A stretch of DNA of 64,000 bases from Candidatus Peregrinibacteria bacterium GW2011_GWF2_38_29 (GCA_000992695.1 LBUS01000003.1:1-64000), one strand, 5' to 3'. Counted from the stretch's first letter, positions 1-9,251 are shown. The notes: generated from the letters alone by a model not told the origin. A program made the numbers and translations.

Positions 1-93
1 ATGTATTATAATGACCTTGAACATTGCTCCCTTGACGGACTATCACCTAACCAAGCCCTCAGCCTACAGAAAGTGCAAAATGTCCGTACCTAA
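1..93 (+). CDS. C-terminal end of an integrase-type transposase, cut by window edge
   Basis: The frame is open from the first base and stops at the TAA at 91-93, so only about 30 codons are visible. The residues YYNDLEHCSLDGLSPNQAL match the tail of DDE integrase-core transposases (IS3/IS481 type), where a YN..RPH..L.G.(S/T)P..(A/E) motif follows the catalytic glutamate. The usual RPH is LEH here, so this may be a decayed copy. The catalytic residues would lie left of the window. Family assignment rests on this one motif; the insertion-sequence end was not identified. Confidence 0.5.
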   Translation: MYYNDLEHCSLDGLSPNQALSLQKVQNVRT

Positions 94-144
94 AACAAAA
101 TGGGAACGGATGCAATTTTGTTCTTTGAGCTCAAATTTTTATGC

Positions 145-157
145 TGCCTCCGTCCCC
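145..157 (+). repeat. 13-bp dispersed repeat, copy 1
   Basis: TGCCTCCGTCCCC. Identical copies lie at 9282-9294 and 56306-56318. This one sits where the -35 box of the tRNA-Leu promoter should be. GC-rich in an AT-rich background. Confidence 0.7.
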
Positions 158-164
158 CAAATCA

Positions 165-173
165 TGATATAAT
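165..173 (+). promoter_or_regulatory. TG-extended -10 box of tRNA-Leu
   Basis: TGATATAAT ends 12 nt before the first base of tRNA-Leu. There is no good -35 at the usual distance because the GC-rich 13-bp repeat occupies it, so the extended -10 must carry recognition. Confidence 0.6.
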
Positions 174-185
174 CAAATTACATTC

Positions 186-271
186 GCCGGGGTGGCGAAA
201 TGGCAGACGCACCGGCCTTAGAAGCCGGCGGGGTAACACCTGTAAGAGTTCAAGTCTCTTCCCCGGCACCA
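186..271 (+). tRNA. tRNA-Leu (anticodon TAG)
   Basis: Acceptor strands GCCGGGG (186-192) and CCCCGGC (261-267) pair fully, followed by discriminator A and an encoded CCA (269-271). The anticodon stem CCGGC/GCCGG closes the loop CTTAGAA, giving anticodon TAG. A long variable arm fits class II tRNA-Leu. The T arm is AAGAG-TTCAAGT-CTCTT. Confidence 0.97.
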
Positions 272-274
272 AAA

Positions 275-2698
275 TTAAATAGTTTCGTATGCGCTTTGAA
301 GAAGTTCCGCAACTTGGTTGTAAGCGGCTTTTGCCGGATAGCTTTCTATAAATAAGTCCCTTCCTTGCTTTTTGAGTTTTGCTAACTCTTTCTTCAATCT
401 TGTTTTTGCTTTATGAAGCACGTGGCTTATCGTTTTCGTTGCTGACTTTTCTTGATCTTTAAATAGCATTCTTGCTATTTCATCCGCTTTATATCTTACG
501 CCGTCATCGCACATTCCAAGATTCAATCTTAACCAATGCTTATGTTGATCTGTCATTGCTACTGAATCAGATGCTGTTCTACATTCTCTCGTTTCTGTTG
601 ATTTGTATTCTCCATTGCACCAATTTTCAAAGGCCTTTTCGTCTTTAACAATGACTACGTCTCCATCTAATAAAAGACACTCTCTTTTTGGTGCGGCTAC
701 AAGTTTCCCTTTTCCTGCGGCTCTATCTCGTATTTCTTTAAGTAATTTAGCTTCGAGTTGTCTTATTCTTTCTCTTGTTAGGTATCTTTCTTCACCCATG
801 GCTTCTAGCGTCATTCCTTCGATTAATCGTTGTCGCAAAAATCTAGCATCATTTGGAGACAAAAGTTTTAATGCTTTTTCAACGAATTGGTTTCTTTGTG
901 ATGCGTCTGCAACTATATCTTGGCATGCCTCTACCATAGCTTCCGGCAAAAAATCTCCAACTTTATCAGCATCAGGATCATTATCAACCGGAGCGTCCAA
1001 TGAAACACGCCCCGAATGAACAAACGCCATTCCGCTTCTTATGTCTTGTATCATTTCAAGGCTACAGTGACACATTGCGGCTATTACATAGTCAGGCTTG
1101 CCTGTATGTTTTTCTCTGATTTTTTCGATAATTTCGATAGGCACGCCTTCAATTAGATCCCTGCTTCTTTTGCCTGGGTTTTGTTCGAGAATTGCGCGTA
1201 CAACTTGTTCCGGTAAATGGAATTGATCAACAATTCTATCGATACTCCACGGCTCAAATGCCCAGATTTTACTTTTAGTCTCTATCACATGAGATGGGCT
1301 TCTAATTGCGTCTAATGTTTCAATATATCTTCTTGATCTATTATCCACATATCCTCCAACATATGTTGTAAGTTTTGATCTCATTGGATCGCACATCGGT
1401 AATTTTTCCAAAACATCCAATAGCGCCTCACCCTCGACATCGCTTGAATCCTCGGAAAATAATGCAGCCTTACTGATACGATATTTTGCTTTACCTCTAT
1501 TTAAAGCTGATGATACCAACCTGAAAATAGAGGCCATAACTCTATTTCTTGCTGAAACATCTCCTCTTTGAAGCAATATAACGTCTGCTTCTTGCAGGCA
1601 TCTTTCATAATGAGTTGCCGCAAAACCTGCCGCTTTTTTCTCAAGTTCAAATAAATCTCTGCTGTATGCGCTTCTGGTGCATTTTCTTTTTTGAGTTTTT
1701 GTTATATCCTCTTTAAAATATTGCTCCCTTGCTTCTTTTACTCTCTCATAGCCTCCAACAACATCTCTGTCCCTATAATCATTGAAAGACGCTTGCCTTA
1801 AATATTCATCGAGCATACTTGGTCCTTTTTGCTCAAGTGCTGATTTTAATTGCGTATAAAATTGTTCAACTTTTTCCGGACATAAAATTTCGGAATACAC
1901 ATCCTCAATTCTTCTTTTTCTGATATCCCTTTCTCGTTTGCTTTGAACTTTTTTTACGTCTTTTAAGTCATCTTCTTTTAACCTTCCCATCTTTTCCACT
2001 ACTCTTTGCGCATCAAGTCCATGGAATAAATATAAATAAGCAACTAATAATATTTCTTGATTTTTACATTTTGGCTCGACTTTGTCGCTAATATTTTTTG
2101 CAAACCATATCAAAAAGTTATTAGCCAAATCATTCATTTGTTGCCATTCTAACTCTCCATTTTTTCGCAACTTCCCAATTTCTTCTTCTGATGTTTTTAC
2201 CCCCCCCAAATCGTCTTCTTCTATCGCGATCGCTCCAAATCTTTGATCTTCCATATTAAACATATCTAGCGGGAACCTTGCTTCAAGGCAAGTTGCAACC
2301 AGTTCTAAAATTTTTTCTCTTACTTTTTCATTTTTTCTTGCTGCGATCAAAGCAGCATTTAAACTTTCATTTCTTGCAGCTTGCGTTTGAGGAGTCATTC
2401 CTTTAGATGGATGATGATTTTTTGTATTCACTTGTCTCATCACTCCTTGATCTCTCAGGATTTGCTTAACTCTTTCGCGTATTAAAAATCTAACGTTCAG
2501 ACGCTCAGCTTTACCGGACCATAAATCATCTATGACGCTCTTAACCGCAAGACTTACTATCTCGGCTCGATTCGAAATGTCTTTTAAAAGCGCCTTAGCT
2601 GATGCGGCTTTATCTTTTTCCGCCTTTTGTATTGCGTCTATTTCGTCTTCTGCAATGCGTGTGTAATCCGCCTGTAATGCGTCAAATATTGAAGTCAT
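275..2698 (-). CDS. Giant divergent sigma-70 family factor
   Basis: An 807-residue protein whose second half carries sigma-70 signatures. A region 2-like segment (about residues 385-475) ends in TTYVGGYVDNRSRRYIETLD and then IRSPSHVIE, matching the TYA.WWI.Q.I.R and IR.P.H..E pattern of regions 2.4-3.0. Next come SLDAPVDNDPDAD (about 567-580), like the region 3.2 SLD.P...D motif, and a region 4 helix-turn-helix (about 613-655) with TRERIRQLEAKLLKEIR. About 380 N-terminal and 150 C-terminal residues are unassigned. I use the second ATG: TTGACA (2728-2733) and TAAAAT (2706-2711), spaced 16, leave only 7 nt to it. Cytoplasmic, acting with core RNA polymerase. Probably an alternative sigma, since the aromatic residues of region 2.3 that melt DNA are poorly conserved. 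Function inferred. Confidence 0.75.
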   Translation of the reverse strand: MTSIFDALQADYTRIAEDEIDAIQKAEKDKAASAKALLKDISNRAEIVSLAVKSVIDDLWSGKAERLNVRFLIRERVKQILRDQGVMRQVNTKNHHPSKGMTPQTQAARNESLNAALIAARKNEKVREKILELVATCLEARFPLDMFNMEDQRFGAIAIEEDDLGGVKTSEEEIGKLRKNGELEWQQMNDLANNFLIWFAKNISDKVEPKCKNQEILLVAYLYLFHGLDAQRVVEKMGRLKEDDLKDVKKVQSKRERDIRKRRIEDVYSEILCPEKVEQFYTQLKSALEQKGPSMLDEYLRQASFNDYRDRDVVGGYERVKEAREQYFKEDITKTQKRKCTRSAYSRDLFELEKKAAGFAATHYERCLQEADVILLQRGDVSARNRVMASIFRLVSSALNRGKAKYRISKAALFSEDSSDVEGEALLDVLEKLPMCDPMRSKLTTYVGGYVDNRSRRYIETLDAIRSPSHVIETKSKIWAFEPWSIDRIVDQFHLPEQVVRAILEQNPGKRSRDLIEGVPIEIIEKIREKHTGKPDYVIAAMCHCSLEMIQDIRSGMAFVHSGRVSLDAPVDNDPDADKVGDFLPEAMVEACQDIVADASQRNQFVEKALKLLSPNDARFLRQRLIEGMTLEAMGEERYLTRERIRQLEAKLLKEIRDRAAGKGKLVAAPKRECLLLDGDVVIVKDEKAFENWCNGEYKSTETRECRTASDSVAMTDQHKHWLRLNLGMCDDGVRYKADEIARMLFKDQEKSATKTISHVLHKAKTRLKKELAKLKKQGRDLFIESYPAKAAYNQVAELLQSAYETI

Positions 2699-2705
2699 GA
2701 CTGCT

Positions 2706-2733
2706 ATTTTAAACAAAAGCTTTTGTATGTCAA
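2706..2733 (-). promoter_or_regulatory. Promoter of the sigma-like gene, leaderless geometry
   Basis: On the minus strand TTGACA, 16 bp, TAAAAT, then 7 nt and ATG. The predicted transcription start falls on or next to the start codon. Confidence 0.7.
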
Positions 2734-2820
2734 TTTTAGTTTGGGTACGTGATCATGAAAATTGATTTTTGTATATGAGAAAAATGCGATTGAAAAATTG
2801 CCTGCAACTTTATTTTTGGG

Positions 2821-2826
2821 TATAGT
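2821..2826 (+). promoter_or_regulatory. -10 box of dnaE, leaderless geometry
   Basis: TATAGT followed by ACTCCTG and ATG at 2834. A weak -35 (TTGCCT, 2799-2804) lies 16 bp upstream. Confidence 0.5.
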
Positions 2827-2833
2827 ACTCCTG

Positions 2834-5800
2834 ATGTCATTCGTCCACTTACACGTACACTCATATTACAGCTTGCTTGATGGGCTTGCTTCGCCGGAAT
2901 CGCTTGTAAAACGCGCAAAATCGCAGGGTTCGCCGGCGCTTGCTTTGACGGATCATGGCGTTATGCATGGCGCGATTGAGTTTTTTAAAGCCGCAAAAAA
3001 ACACGGCATAAAGCCGATTGTTGGGTGCGAAACTTATATCGCAACTCGAACGCGTTTTGATAAAACTCCCGGAGTTGACGTGAGACCTTTTCACCTGACT
3101 CTTTTGGCAACGGACTTTGTTGGATATAAAAACCTAATAACCCTTGTTACGAAGGCGCATCTTGAAGGTTATTATTATAAGCCGAGAATTGATTTGGGCC
3201 TTTTGAATGCGCATAAAGAAGGTTTGATTGGCATGAGTGGATGTCTTGTTGGGGAAATTGCAAGAACTGCCGTGAATGGCGATATGAGCGCAACTGAAAA
3301 AGTTTTGCAAAAATATACTGATGTTTTTGGAAAAGATAAGTTTTTTCTTGAAATTCAAGATCACCCTTTGATTGAGATTCAGGATAAAGTTAATAATGCT
3401 TTGATTGAACTTGGCGGGAAGACCGGAGTTGGGCTTGTTGCAACCAATGATGTGCATTACGTGGACGCAAACGACGCGGATGCGCATGATGTTTTGATTT
3501 CCATACAAACGCAAACAACGATTAAAGATGAATCACGCATGAGATATACCGGCGATTATTCGCTTAGGCCGCCTGAAGAAATGATTAAAGTTTTTGGGCA
3601 CGTTCCGGGTGCGATTGAAAATACGCTTAAAATAGCGGAGATGTGCAATTTGGATATTCCGCTTCACCAAGATTTACTTCCTGTTTTCAATACGCCAAAT
3701 AATATTCCTGCGGATGAATATTTGGCAGGATTGTGTCGTGAAGGAATTGTGACAAAATACGAAGGCGCACAGTTAAAAGAAGCGCAGGAAAGGCTTGAAT
3801 ATGAGCTTGGAATCGTACATCAGATGGGTTTTGACGCATATTTTTTGATTGTTCATGATTTTGTGAAATTTGCGAAAGATAATGGAATTGTCGTTGGGCC
3901 TGGTCGTGGAAGTGCTGCGGGTTCTGTTATTGCTTATGCGCTTGATATAACGGAAATTGACCCGTTGAAATATAACTTACTTTTTGAACGCTTTTTAAAT
4001 CCGGAAAGAATCAGTATGCCTGATATTGATATTGATTTCTCGGATGATCAGCGCGATCGAGTTCTTGACTATGTTGTTCAGAAATATGGAAGAAATAATG
4101 TCGCGCAAATTATCACATTTGGAACAATGGCTTCCAGAGCCGCTGTTCGCGATGTTGGACGCGCGCTTGGTTATACATATGCTGATGTTGATCGAATTGC
4201 AAAAATGGTGCCGCCACCTTTTCAAGGAAAACATATTCCTTTGAATACGGCTTTAACAACTGACTCCGAGCTTAAAACCGCTTATGAAACCGAGGAAAGT
4301 TCAAAGAATATTCTTAATTATGCGAAACAATTGGAAGGAACTGTTCGGCATTCCGGAACACATGCTTGTGCGGTTGTCATCTCAAAAGAGCCACTTATCA
4401 ATTACACGCCACTCCAATTTGCTTCCGGAAAAGATGATGAAGTTATCACTCAATATGAAATGCATGCGATTGAAGATATCGGACTTCTTAAAATGGACTT
4501 CTTGGGACTAAAGAACCTTACAATCCTCAAAAAATCCGTTGAAATGGTGAAAAATACAAAAGGAATTGAGGTTGATATTAGAAATGTTCCAATGGATGAT
4601 AAAAAAACATTTAAATTACTTCAGGAAGGAAACACGACAGGCGTTTTTCAGCTTGAATCAACTGGAATGAGAAAATATTTGAAAGAATTAAAGCCGACTC
4701 GTTTTGAAGATATTATTGCTATGATTTCGCTTTATCGCCCGGGACCAATGGAATGGATTCCGATGTATATCAGCGGAAAGCACAAGCCGGAAACGGTTAA
4801 GTATATGCATAAAAGTCTTGAGCCGATTTTGAAAGAGACTCATGGAGTTGCGATTTATCAAGAACAGATTTTGGAAATCGCGAGACAATTTGCAGGATTT
4901 AGCCTTGGTGAAGCTGATATTTTGCGCAAGGCTGTTGGTAAAAAAATTGCGGAACTTCTTGCAGAACAAAAAGAAAAGTTTATTGAAGGCGCAATGAAAA
5001 AAGGCCATAGCAAAAAATTCGCAGAAGAAGTTTTTGAAAACGTTGTTGAGCCTTTTGCCAGCTATGGTTTTAATAAGGCGCATGCGACAAGCTATGCCAT
5101 GATTTCTTATAAAACGGCTTATATGAAGGCCTATTATCCGACTGAATTTATGGCCGCCTTAATGACTTGCGAACAAGGAAATACGGAAAAAATCGTTATT
5201 GAAATACAACAATGTGAAGCCAATGGAATTGAAGTTTTGCCACCGTGCGTGAATGAATCGGATTTAACTTTCACTTATGTTGGAGAAGGAAAAATTCGCT
5301 TTGGATTGCTTGCTTTGAAAGGCGTTGGAGAAGGCTCTATAAATGAAGTTATTCAGGTTCGAAATAAAGGTGGAAAATTTTTGTCTCTTGAGGATTTTGC
5401 AAAACGCGTACCTTCAAAATTGCTTAATAAAAAGCTTATTGAAGCGCTTGCCTATTCCGGTGCTTTTGACGGATTTGGAGATCGCAGAAATATCGCGGAA
5501 AATGTCGAAGAAATTTCAAAATTTGCAAAAGGTCATCAAACTTCCGAGGCTGATGGACAAACAAATATGTTTGATATGTTTAGCGAGGAGGATAAGGTTG
5601 CAAGCGGAAGTTCACTTAGTTTAAAACCAAGCGCCCCTTCAACAAGCCTTGAAAAATTCGCATGGGAAAAGGAATATTTGGGACTTTATGTTTCCGGACA
5701 TCCACTTCAGGGACTTCGAAAATATCTCGCAAAAAAAGCATATTTAATTGAAAGGCTTACTGCAAAGGAAGCGAATAAAGGTATAAAACTTGCAGGCGTT

Positions 5801-6352
5801 GTTAATGCTCCAAAAAAAGTTTTTACAAAGTCCGGTTCATATATGCTTTATTTTGATCTTGAAGATCCGACAGGAAGAATCTCTGTAACGCTTTTCCCAA
5901 GGACATATCTTCAATATGGGCATTTTATAAAGGAGAATGCGATTGTTATGCTTGGCGGAAAGCTTGTTGCCAGAGGGACCGGTTATCAATTTTTGTGTGA
6001 TAACGTGCAAACGCTATCACTCGACAGTATGATTGAAAGTGCAAAAAATGATAAACTTTATGATCCAAATGAAAAAGTTTCAAGACGTGTGAAAAATATT
6101 TCTTATGAAAAAGATAATGATGAGGACGAGCTGAGTTTGGAGGAAGTCGTAAAACCTTATATAATAAGCTTGCCATCAGGCGCGCAAGCTGAAACTTTAA
6201 ATAATATTAAAGATTTGCTGACAAGGCATAAGGGCAAAACACCTGTTGAAATACACATAAAAGACGGAGAAAGTTCAAAAAGAATCAAGGCTCCGTTTGG
6301 GATTGAGGTTAATGATGATTTTAAAAAAGAACTAGATTCATTCTTAAAATAA
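2834..6352 (+). CDS. dnaE: DNA polymerase III alpha subunit
   Basis: Replicative DNA polymerase of the DnaE1 type, about 1172 residues. The N-terminal PHP domain opens with HLHVHSYYSLLDG and contains TDHG; these are metal-binding residues often linked to proofreading. The polymerase core carries GPGRGSAAGS and the catalytic PDIDIDFSDD (about residues 396-405). Helix-hairpin-helix and OB-fold regions follow, with LAGVVNAPKKVFTKSG in the OB fold. The reading frame is open 24 codons further upstream, but homologues start at MSFVHLHVHS, and a -10 box sits 7 nt before that ATG. aspS follows after 3 nt, so the two are probably co-transcribed. The gene is divergent from the sigma-like gene. Confidence 0.97.
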   Translation: MSFVHLHVHSYYSLLDGLASPESLVKRAKSQGSPALALTDHGVMHGAIEFFKAAKKHGIKPIVGCETYIATRTRFDKTPGVDVRPFHLTLLATDFVGYKNLITLVTKAHLEGYYYKPRIDLGLLNAHKEGLIGMSGCLVGEIARTAVNGDMSATEKVLQKYTDVFGKDKFFLEIQDHPLIEIQDKVNNALIELGGKTGVGLVATNDVHYVDANDADAHDVLISIQTQTTIKDESRMRYTGDYSLRPPEEMIKVFGHVPGAIENTLKIAEMCNLDIPLHQDLLPVFNTPNNIPADEYLAGLCREGIVTKYEGAQLKEAQERLEYELGIVHQMGFDAYFLIVHDFVKFAKDNGIVVGPGRGSAAGSVIAYALDITEIDPLKYNLLFERFLNPERISMPDIDIDFSDDQRDRVLDYVVQKYGRNNVAQIITFGTMASRAAVRDVGRALGYTYADVDRIAKMVPPPFQGKHIPLNTALTTDSELKTAYETEESSKNILNYAKQLEGTVRHSGTHACAVVISKEPLINYTPLQFASGKDDEVITQYEMHAIEDIGLLKMDFLGLKNLTILKKSVEMVKNTKGIEVDIRNVPMDDKKTFKLLQEGNTTGVFQLESTGMRKYLKELKPTRFEDIIAMISLYRPGPMEWIPMYISGKHKPETVKYMHKSLEPILKETHGVAIYQEQILEIARQFAGFSLGEADILRKAVGKKIAELLAEQKEKFIEGAMKKGHSKKFAEEVFENVVEPFASYGFNKAHATSYAMISYKTAYMKAYYPTEFMAALMTCEQGNTEKIVIEIQQCEANGIEVLPPCVNESDLTFTYVGEGKIRFGLLALKGVGEGSINEVIQVRNKGGKFLSLEDFAKRVPSKLLNKKLIEALAYSGAFDGFGDRRNIAENVEEISKFAKGHQTSEADGQTNMFDMFSEEDKVASGSSLSLKPSAPSTSLEKFAWEKEYLGLYVSGHPLQGLRKYLAKKAYLIERLTAKEANKGIKLAGVVNAPKKVFTKSGSYMLYFDLEDPTGRISVTLFPRTYLQYGHFIKENAIVMLGGKLVARGTGYQFLCDNVQTLSLDSMIESAKNDKLYDPNEKVSRRVKNISYEKDNDEDELSLEEVVKPYIISLPSGAQAETLNNIKDLLTRHKGKTPVEIHIKDGESSKRIKAPFGIEVNDDFKKELDSFLK

Positions 6353-6355
6353 AAT

Positions 6356-8125
6356 ATGCACAAAACAACTTTTAGAACACATACATGCGATGAATTGAAT
6401 ACGAAAAATAGCGACGAAAAAGTCACGCTTTCGGGCTGGATTATGCGAAGACGTGATCACGGTGGGCTTATTTTTGTTGATTTGCGTGATAGATATGGAT
6501 TGACGCAAATCGCGATTGATCCGACAAAAATTGCGGAAGCAAATGATATAAAAATTGAATCTGTTATGCAGGTGAAAGGAGTTGTTCGATCTCGTCCGGA
6601 AGGCATGATTAATGCGAAACTTAAGACGGGTGAAATTGAAGTTGTTGCTGAGGAGATTAAGATTTTATCCACTTCAAAAACTCCTCCATTTGAGATTGAT
6701 AGCGATAAAGAGGTGAATGAAGAAATGCGCTTGGAATACAGATATTTGGATTTAAGAAGAACGCGCATGCAAAGAAATATTATCGTGCGACATAAAGTGA
6801 TAAAAGCTGTTCGAGATTATTTTGATAAGAATGATTTTGTGGAAGTTGAAACACCAATGTTGATTAAAGGAACGCCGGAAGGAAGTCGCGAATATCTTGT
6901 TCCTTCAAGACTTTATCCCGGTAAATTTTTTGTTTTACCACAATCTCCACAACAATTGAAACAACTTTTGATGGTTTCCGGATTTGATCGATATTTTCAA
7001 ATTGCAAGATGCTTTCGTGATGAAGATCAACGCGGAGACAGACAACCGGAATTCACGCAAGTTGATGTTGAAATGTCTTTTGTGGAAGCCGAAGACGTGA
7101 TGTCTGTTAATGAAAAACTTTTGATTGAACTTTTAAAAGAATTTGCACCTGATAAGAAATTAATGAATGTAAAATTGCCAAGAATGACTTGGAAAGAAGC
7201 GATGGATAAATATGGAGCGGATAAGCCGGATATTCGATTTAGCCTTGAAATACATGATATTACGGACTTGGTTTCCGGATCAGGCTTTAAAGTTTTTTCT
7301 GAAGCAAAAAGCGTTGGGAATTTTGTCAGAGGACTTTTGATTCCGGGTGGTGCAACATTTTCAAGACGCGAACTTGATGAATTTGAAGCGTCTGCAAAAT
7401 CTTATGGCGCGCATGGCTTGATTTATATGGTTTATGAAAAAGGCGGCATCAAATCCCCTATTCTTAAATATCTGAAACCGGAAGAAGTCGATGCGATCAC
7501 AAAAGAATTTGGCGCAAAAGAAGGCGATACTGTTTTAATTTGTTCCGCTGGATTTAAAGTAGTTTGCGAAACGCTCGGACATATTAGGCTCGTTTGCGGA
7601 GATAAATTGAATTTGCGTGATAAGAATGTTTTTGCTCCACTTTGGGTTATTGAATTTCCAATGTTTGAGTGGAAACCGGAAGAAAATAAGCTTGATGCAT
7701 CGCATCATCCTTTCACGGCACCTATGAATGAAGATGTTGATTTACTTGATAAAGAGCCGGAAAAAGCGCGTGCAAAAGCCTATGATTTGGTTTTGAACGG
7801 AGTTGAAATTGGTGGCGGAAGCGTCCGTATTCATGATCCGAAAGTTCAAAGCAGAATTTTTGAAATTCTGAAAATTACGCCTGAAGATGCAAAACTTCGA
7901 TTTGGACATTTGCTTCGAGCATTTGAATATGGCCCACCTCCACATGGCGGAATCGCTTGGGGAATTGATAGATTTATTATGATGATTTTGGATGAACCAA
8001 ATATTCGCGAAGTGATCGCCTTTCCAAAAGATCAGAAAGCCAAAGATTTGATGATGGGCGCGCCTTCCGAGGTGCCGGAAAAACAGATTAAAGAGGCAAA
8101 TATCTCAATAAATCTCAAAAGTTAG
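6356..8125 (+). CDS. aspS: Aspartyl-tRNA synthetase
   Basis: Class II synthetase that charges tRNA-Asp, 589 residues, the usual bacterial length. It shows the N-terminal anticodon-binding OB fold (LSGWIMRRRDHGGLIFVDLR), class II motif 2 (FRDEDQRGDRQPEFTQ), a GAD insertion domain (about 290-400) and motif 3 (GGIAWGIDRFIMMIL) near the C-terminus. It begins 3 nt after dnaE and has no Shine-Dalgarno motif, so translation probably couples to dnaE. The 3' spacer is a G-poor run of CAAAA/TTCAAA words. Whether it is discriminating or also charges tRNA-Asn cannot be decided here. Confidence 0.97.
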   Translation: MHKTTFRTHTCDELNTKNSDEKVTLSGWIMRRRDHGGLIFVDLRDRYGLTQIAIDPTKIAEANDIKIESVMQVKGVVRSRPEGMINAKLKTGEIEVVAEEIKILSTSKTPPFEIDSDKEVNEEMRLEYRYLDLRRTRMQRNIIVRHKVIKAVRDYFDKNDFVEVETPMLIKGTPEGSREYLVPSRLYPGKFFVLPQSPQQLKQLLMVSGFDRYFQIARCFRDEDQRGDRQPEFTQVDVEMSFVEAEDVMSVNEKLLIELLKEFAPDKKLMNVKLPRMTWKEAMDKYGADKPDIRFSLEIHDITDLVSGSGFKVFSEAKSVGNFVRGLLIPGGATFSRRELDEFEASAKSYGAHGLIYMVYEKGGIKSPILKYLKPEEVDAITKEFGAKEGDTVLICSAGFKVVCETLGHIRLVCGDKLNLRDKNVFAPLWVIEFPMFEWKPEENKLDASHHPFTAPMNEDVDLLDKEPEKARAKAYDLVLNGVEIGGGSVRIHDPKVQSRIFEILKITPEDAKLRFGHLLRAFEYGPPPHGGIAWGIDRFIMMILDEPNIREVIAFPKDQKAKDLMMGAPSEVPEKQIKEANISINLKS

Positions 8126-8191
8126 AGCTCAAAAGTCAAAACCACAGTTCAAAATTCAAACCTATAATTTTGTGTACATGTAAATTTAAGT

Positions 8192-8220
8192 TTGTTTTAT
8201 TTTTAAATTTTTGCGATAAT
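8192..8220 (+). promoter_or_regulatory. Promoter of the 285-residue orphan gene
   Basis: TTGTTT (8192-8197), 17 bp, then GATAAT (8215-8220) preceded by TGC, a TG-extended -10. It leaves an 18-nt A/T-rich leader before ATG 8244. Confidence 0.5.
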
Positions 8221-8243
8221 AATATCCTTTAAATAAATTTTAT

Positions 8244-9101
8244 ATGGATACATACACTCCCGAACAAGTTTTAGCTTTGTCTGATGAAGAAATTATTCGC
8301 GACATTGAACGAAATGATGATTTTGCCGCGTATTTACGAGAATTGCAGTTGGAAATTTATGGAGATGATACGCTCGGTGAAGTAAAAACCGCTTTGACGG
8401 GAGAAGCGATAAATCGTGCAAGCGTTGATTGCAACTGGAGAAAAGAATGGACAGAAGATGATCGCAAACAACATAGAGAAGAGCTTTATCCGTTGGCATT
8501 CAAAGGAGATGAAGCTATTGATATCAGAGTTAGAACTCTTGCTCGTGTTAGATGTGCTATAAAAAGAATAGCTGATAGCGTATCTGATTTAGCACATAGA
8601 TCAGACGAAAGAACAAAATTACAAAATCTGCTTAAAAGAACAAAAGACGGAGATTTGACTGTTAGATATGCTGATTCCGACAGAGATGGTGGACTTCATT
8701 TGGCGGGAGAAGATTCTCGAGAAGTCATGTTTGGATGGGGTCTCAATTTTAGCCCTGATTTACAACTTAAGCTAGCTAGTGATTATGAAATAATGCCTTA
8801 CGATCCCATTATGCCTGATAAGGGCGCTGAAATAATCGGTATTTTGGCACAAGAATGTCAACTTTCTCCTGTTGCATGGAAAGTCTTACTTGATAGAGAT
8901 AATGATTCAACTTATAGAGCTATTTGGAATACAAAAGATACTCGACTTGAAGTTATGGATATAATTATGAGATCTGATAAATTCGCCTTACTCTATCGAG
9001 CAAGAACTGAAAAAAGTGCAAGAGCCGATTTATTAAAACGAGCTTCGGAATTTCATGATGCAAATTTTAAAACATGGTTCAGACATAGACCAATCCGATA
9101 A
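8244..9101 (+). CDS. Uncharacterised acidic protein, 285 residues
   Basis: I do not recognise this protein. It is soluble in appearance, with no signal peptide or membrane segment, rich in Asp, Glu and Arg, and probably mostly helical. The N-terminus has an LSDEEIIRDIERNDDF-type acidic helix. A central stretch contains DSDRDGGLHLAGEDSREVMF, and the C-terminus is basic (WFRHRPIR). It has its own TG-extended promoter, and a strong terminator lies about 150 nt downstream at 9252, so it is probably monocistronic. The tRNA-like element on the opposite strand lies in its 3' region. Confidence 0.7.
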   Translation: MDTYTPEQVLALSDEEIIRDIERNDDFAAYLRELQLEIYGDDTLGEVKTALTGEAINRASVDCNWRKEWTEDDRKQHREELYPLAFKGDEAIDIRVRTLARVRCAIKRIADSVSDLAHRSDERTKLQNLLKRTKDGDLTVRYADSDRDGGLHLAGEDSREVMFGWGLNFSPDLQLKLASDYEIMPYDPIMPDKGAEIIGILAQECQLSPVAWKVLLDRDNDSTYRAIWNTKDTRLEVMDIIMRSDKFALLYRARTEKSARADLLKRASEFHDANFKTWFRHRPIR

Positions 9102-9137
9102 TTTTTTTGTTTTCTTAAATTCAAAAACCGGCAGGAG

Positions 9138-9251
9138 TGGTGGAACCTACGGGAATCGAACCCGCCTAATTTTATGGTAAAATAAGCTTGTTCTCTGTTC
9201 ATTTAACAGAGTGGTGGAGGTTCTTAGCCTTATGGTTAAGGATCAGGTCCC
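9138..9251 (-). ncRNA. Atypical 114-nt tRNA-like RNA with alanine-type acceptor
   Basis: Read on the minus strand, the 5' end GGGACCT (9251-9245) pairs with AGGTTCC (9148-9142), giving a 7-bp acceptor with a G3-U70 wobble, the alanine identity element. Discriminator A and CCA (9141-9138) follow. The T arm is canonical: GCGGG-TTCGATT-CCCGT. In between there is no normal D arm or anticodon arm. Instead there are hairpins CCTT-AACCAT-AAGG, CTCTGTT-AAATG-AACAGAG and a 9-bp A/T-rich stem closed by CCA. A G3-U70 acceptor plus T arm is typical of tRNA-Ala and tmRNA, but tmRNAs are about 350 nt and this one lacks their conserved 5' GGNTTCGACG segment. It could be a reduced tmRNA-like RNA, a specialised tRNA-like RNA or a decayed gene. 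No convincing minus-strand promoter was found. Confidence 0.5.

Noticed and set aside
100-282. 60-codon frame across tRNA-Leu
   Set aside because: It reads through the tRNA and its promoter, so it is not a gene.
9138-9251. Full tmRNA gene
   Set aside because: The acceptor and T arm fit, but the length (114 nt), the missing conserved 5' segment and the lack of an ALAA-type tag frame exclude a standard tmRNA. Kept as an atypical tRNA-like RNA.
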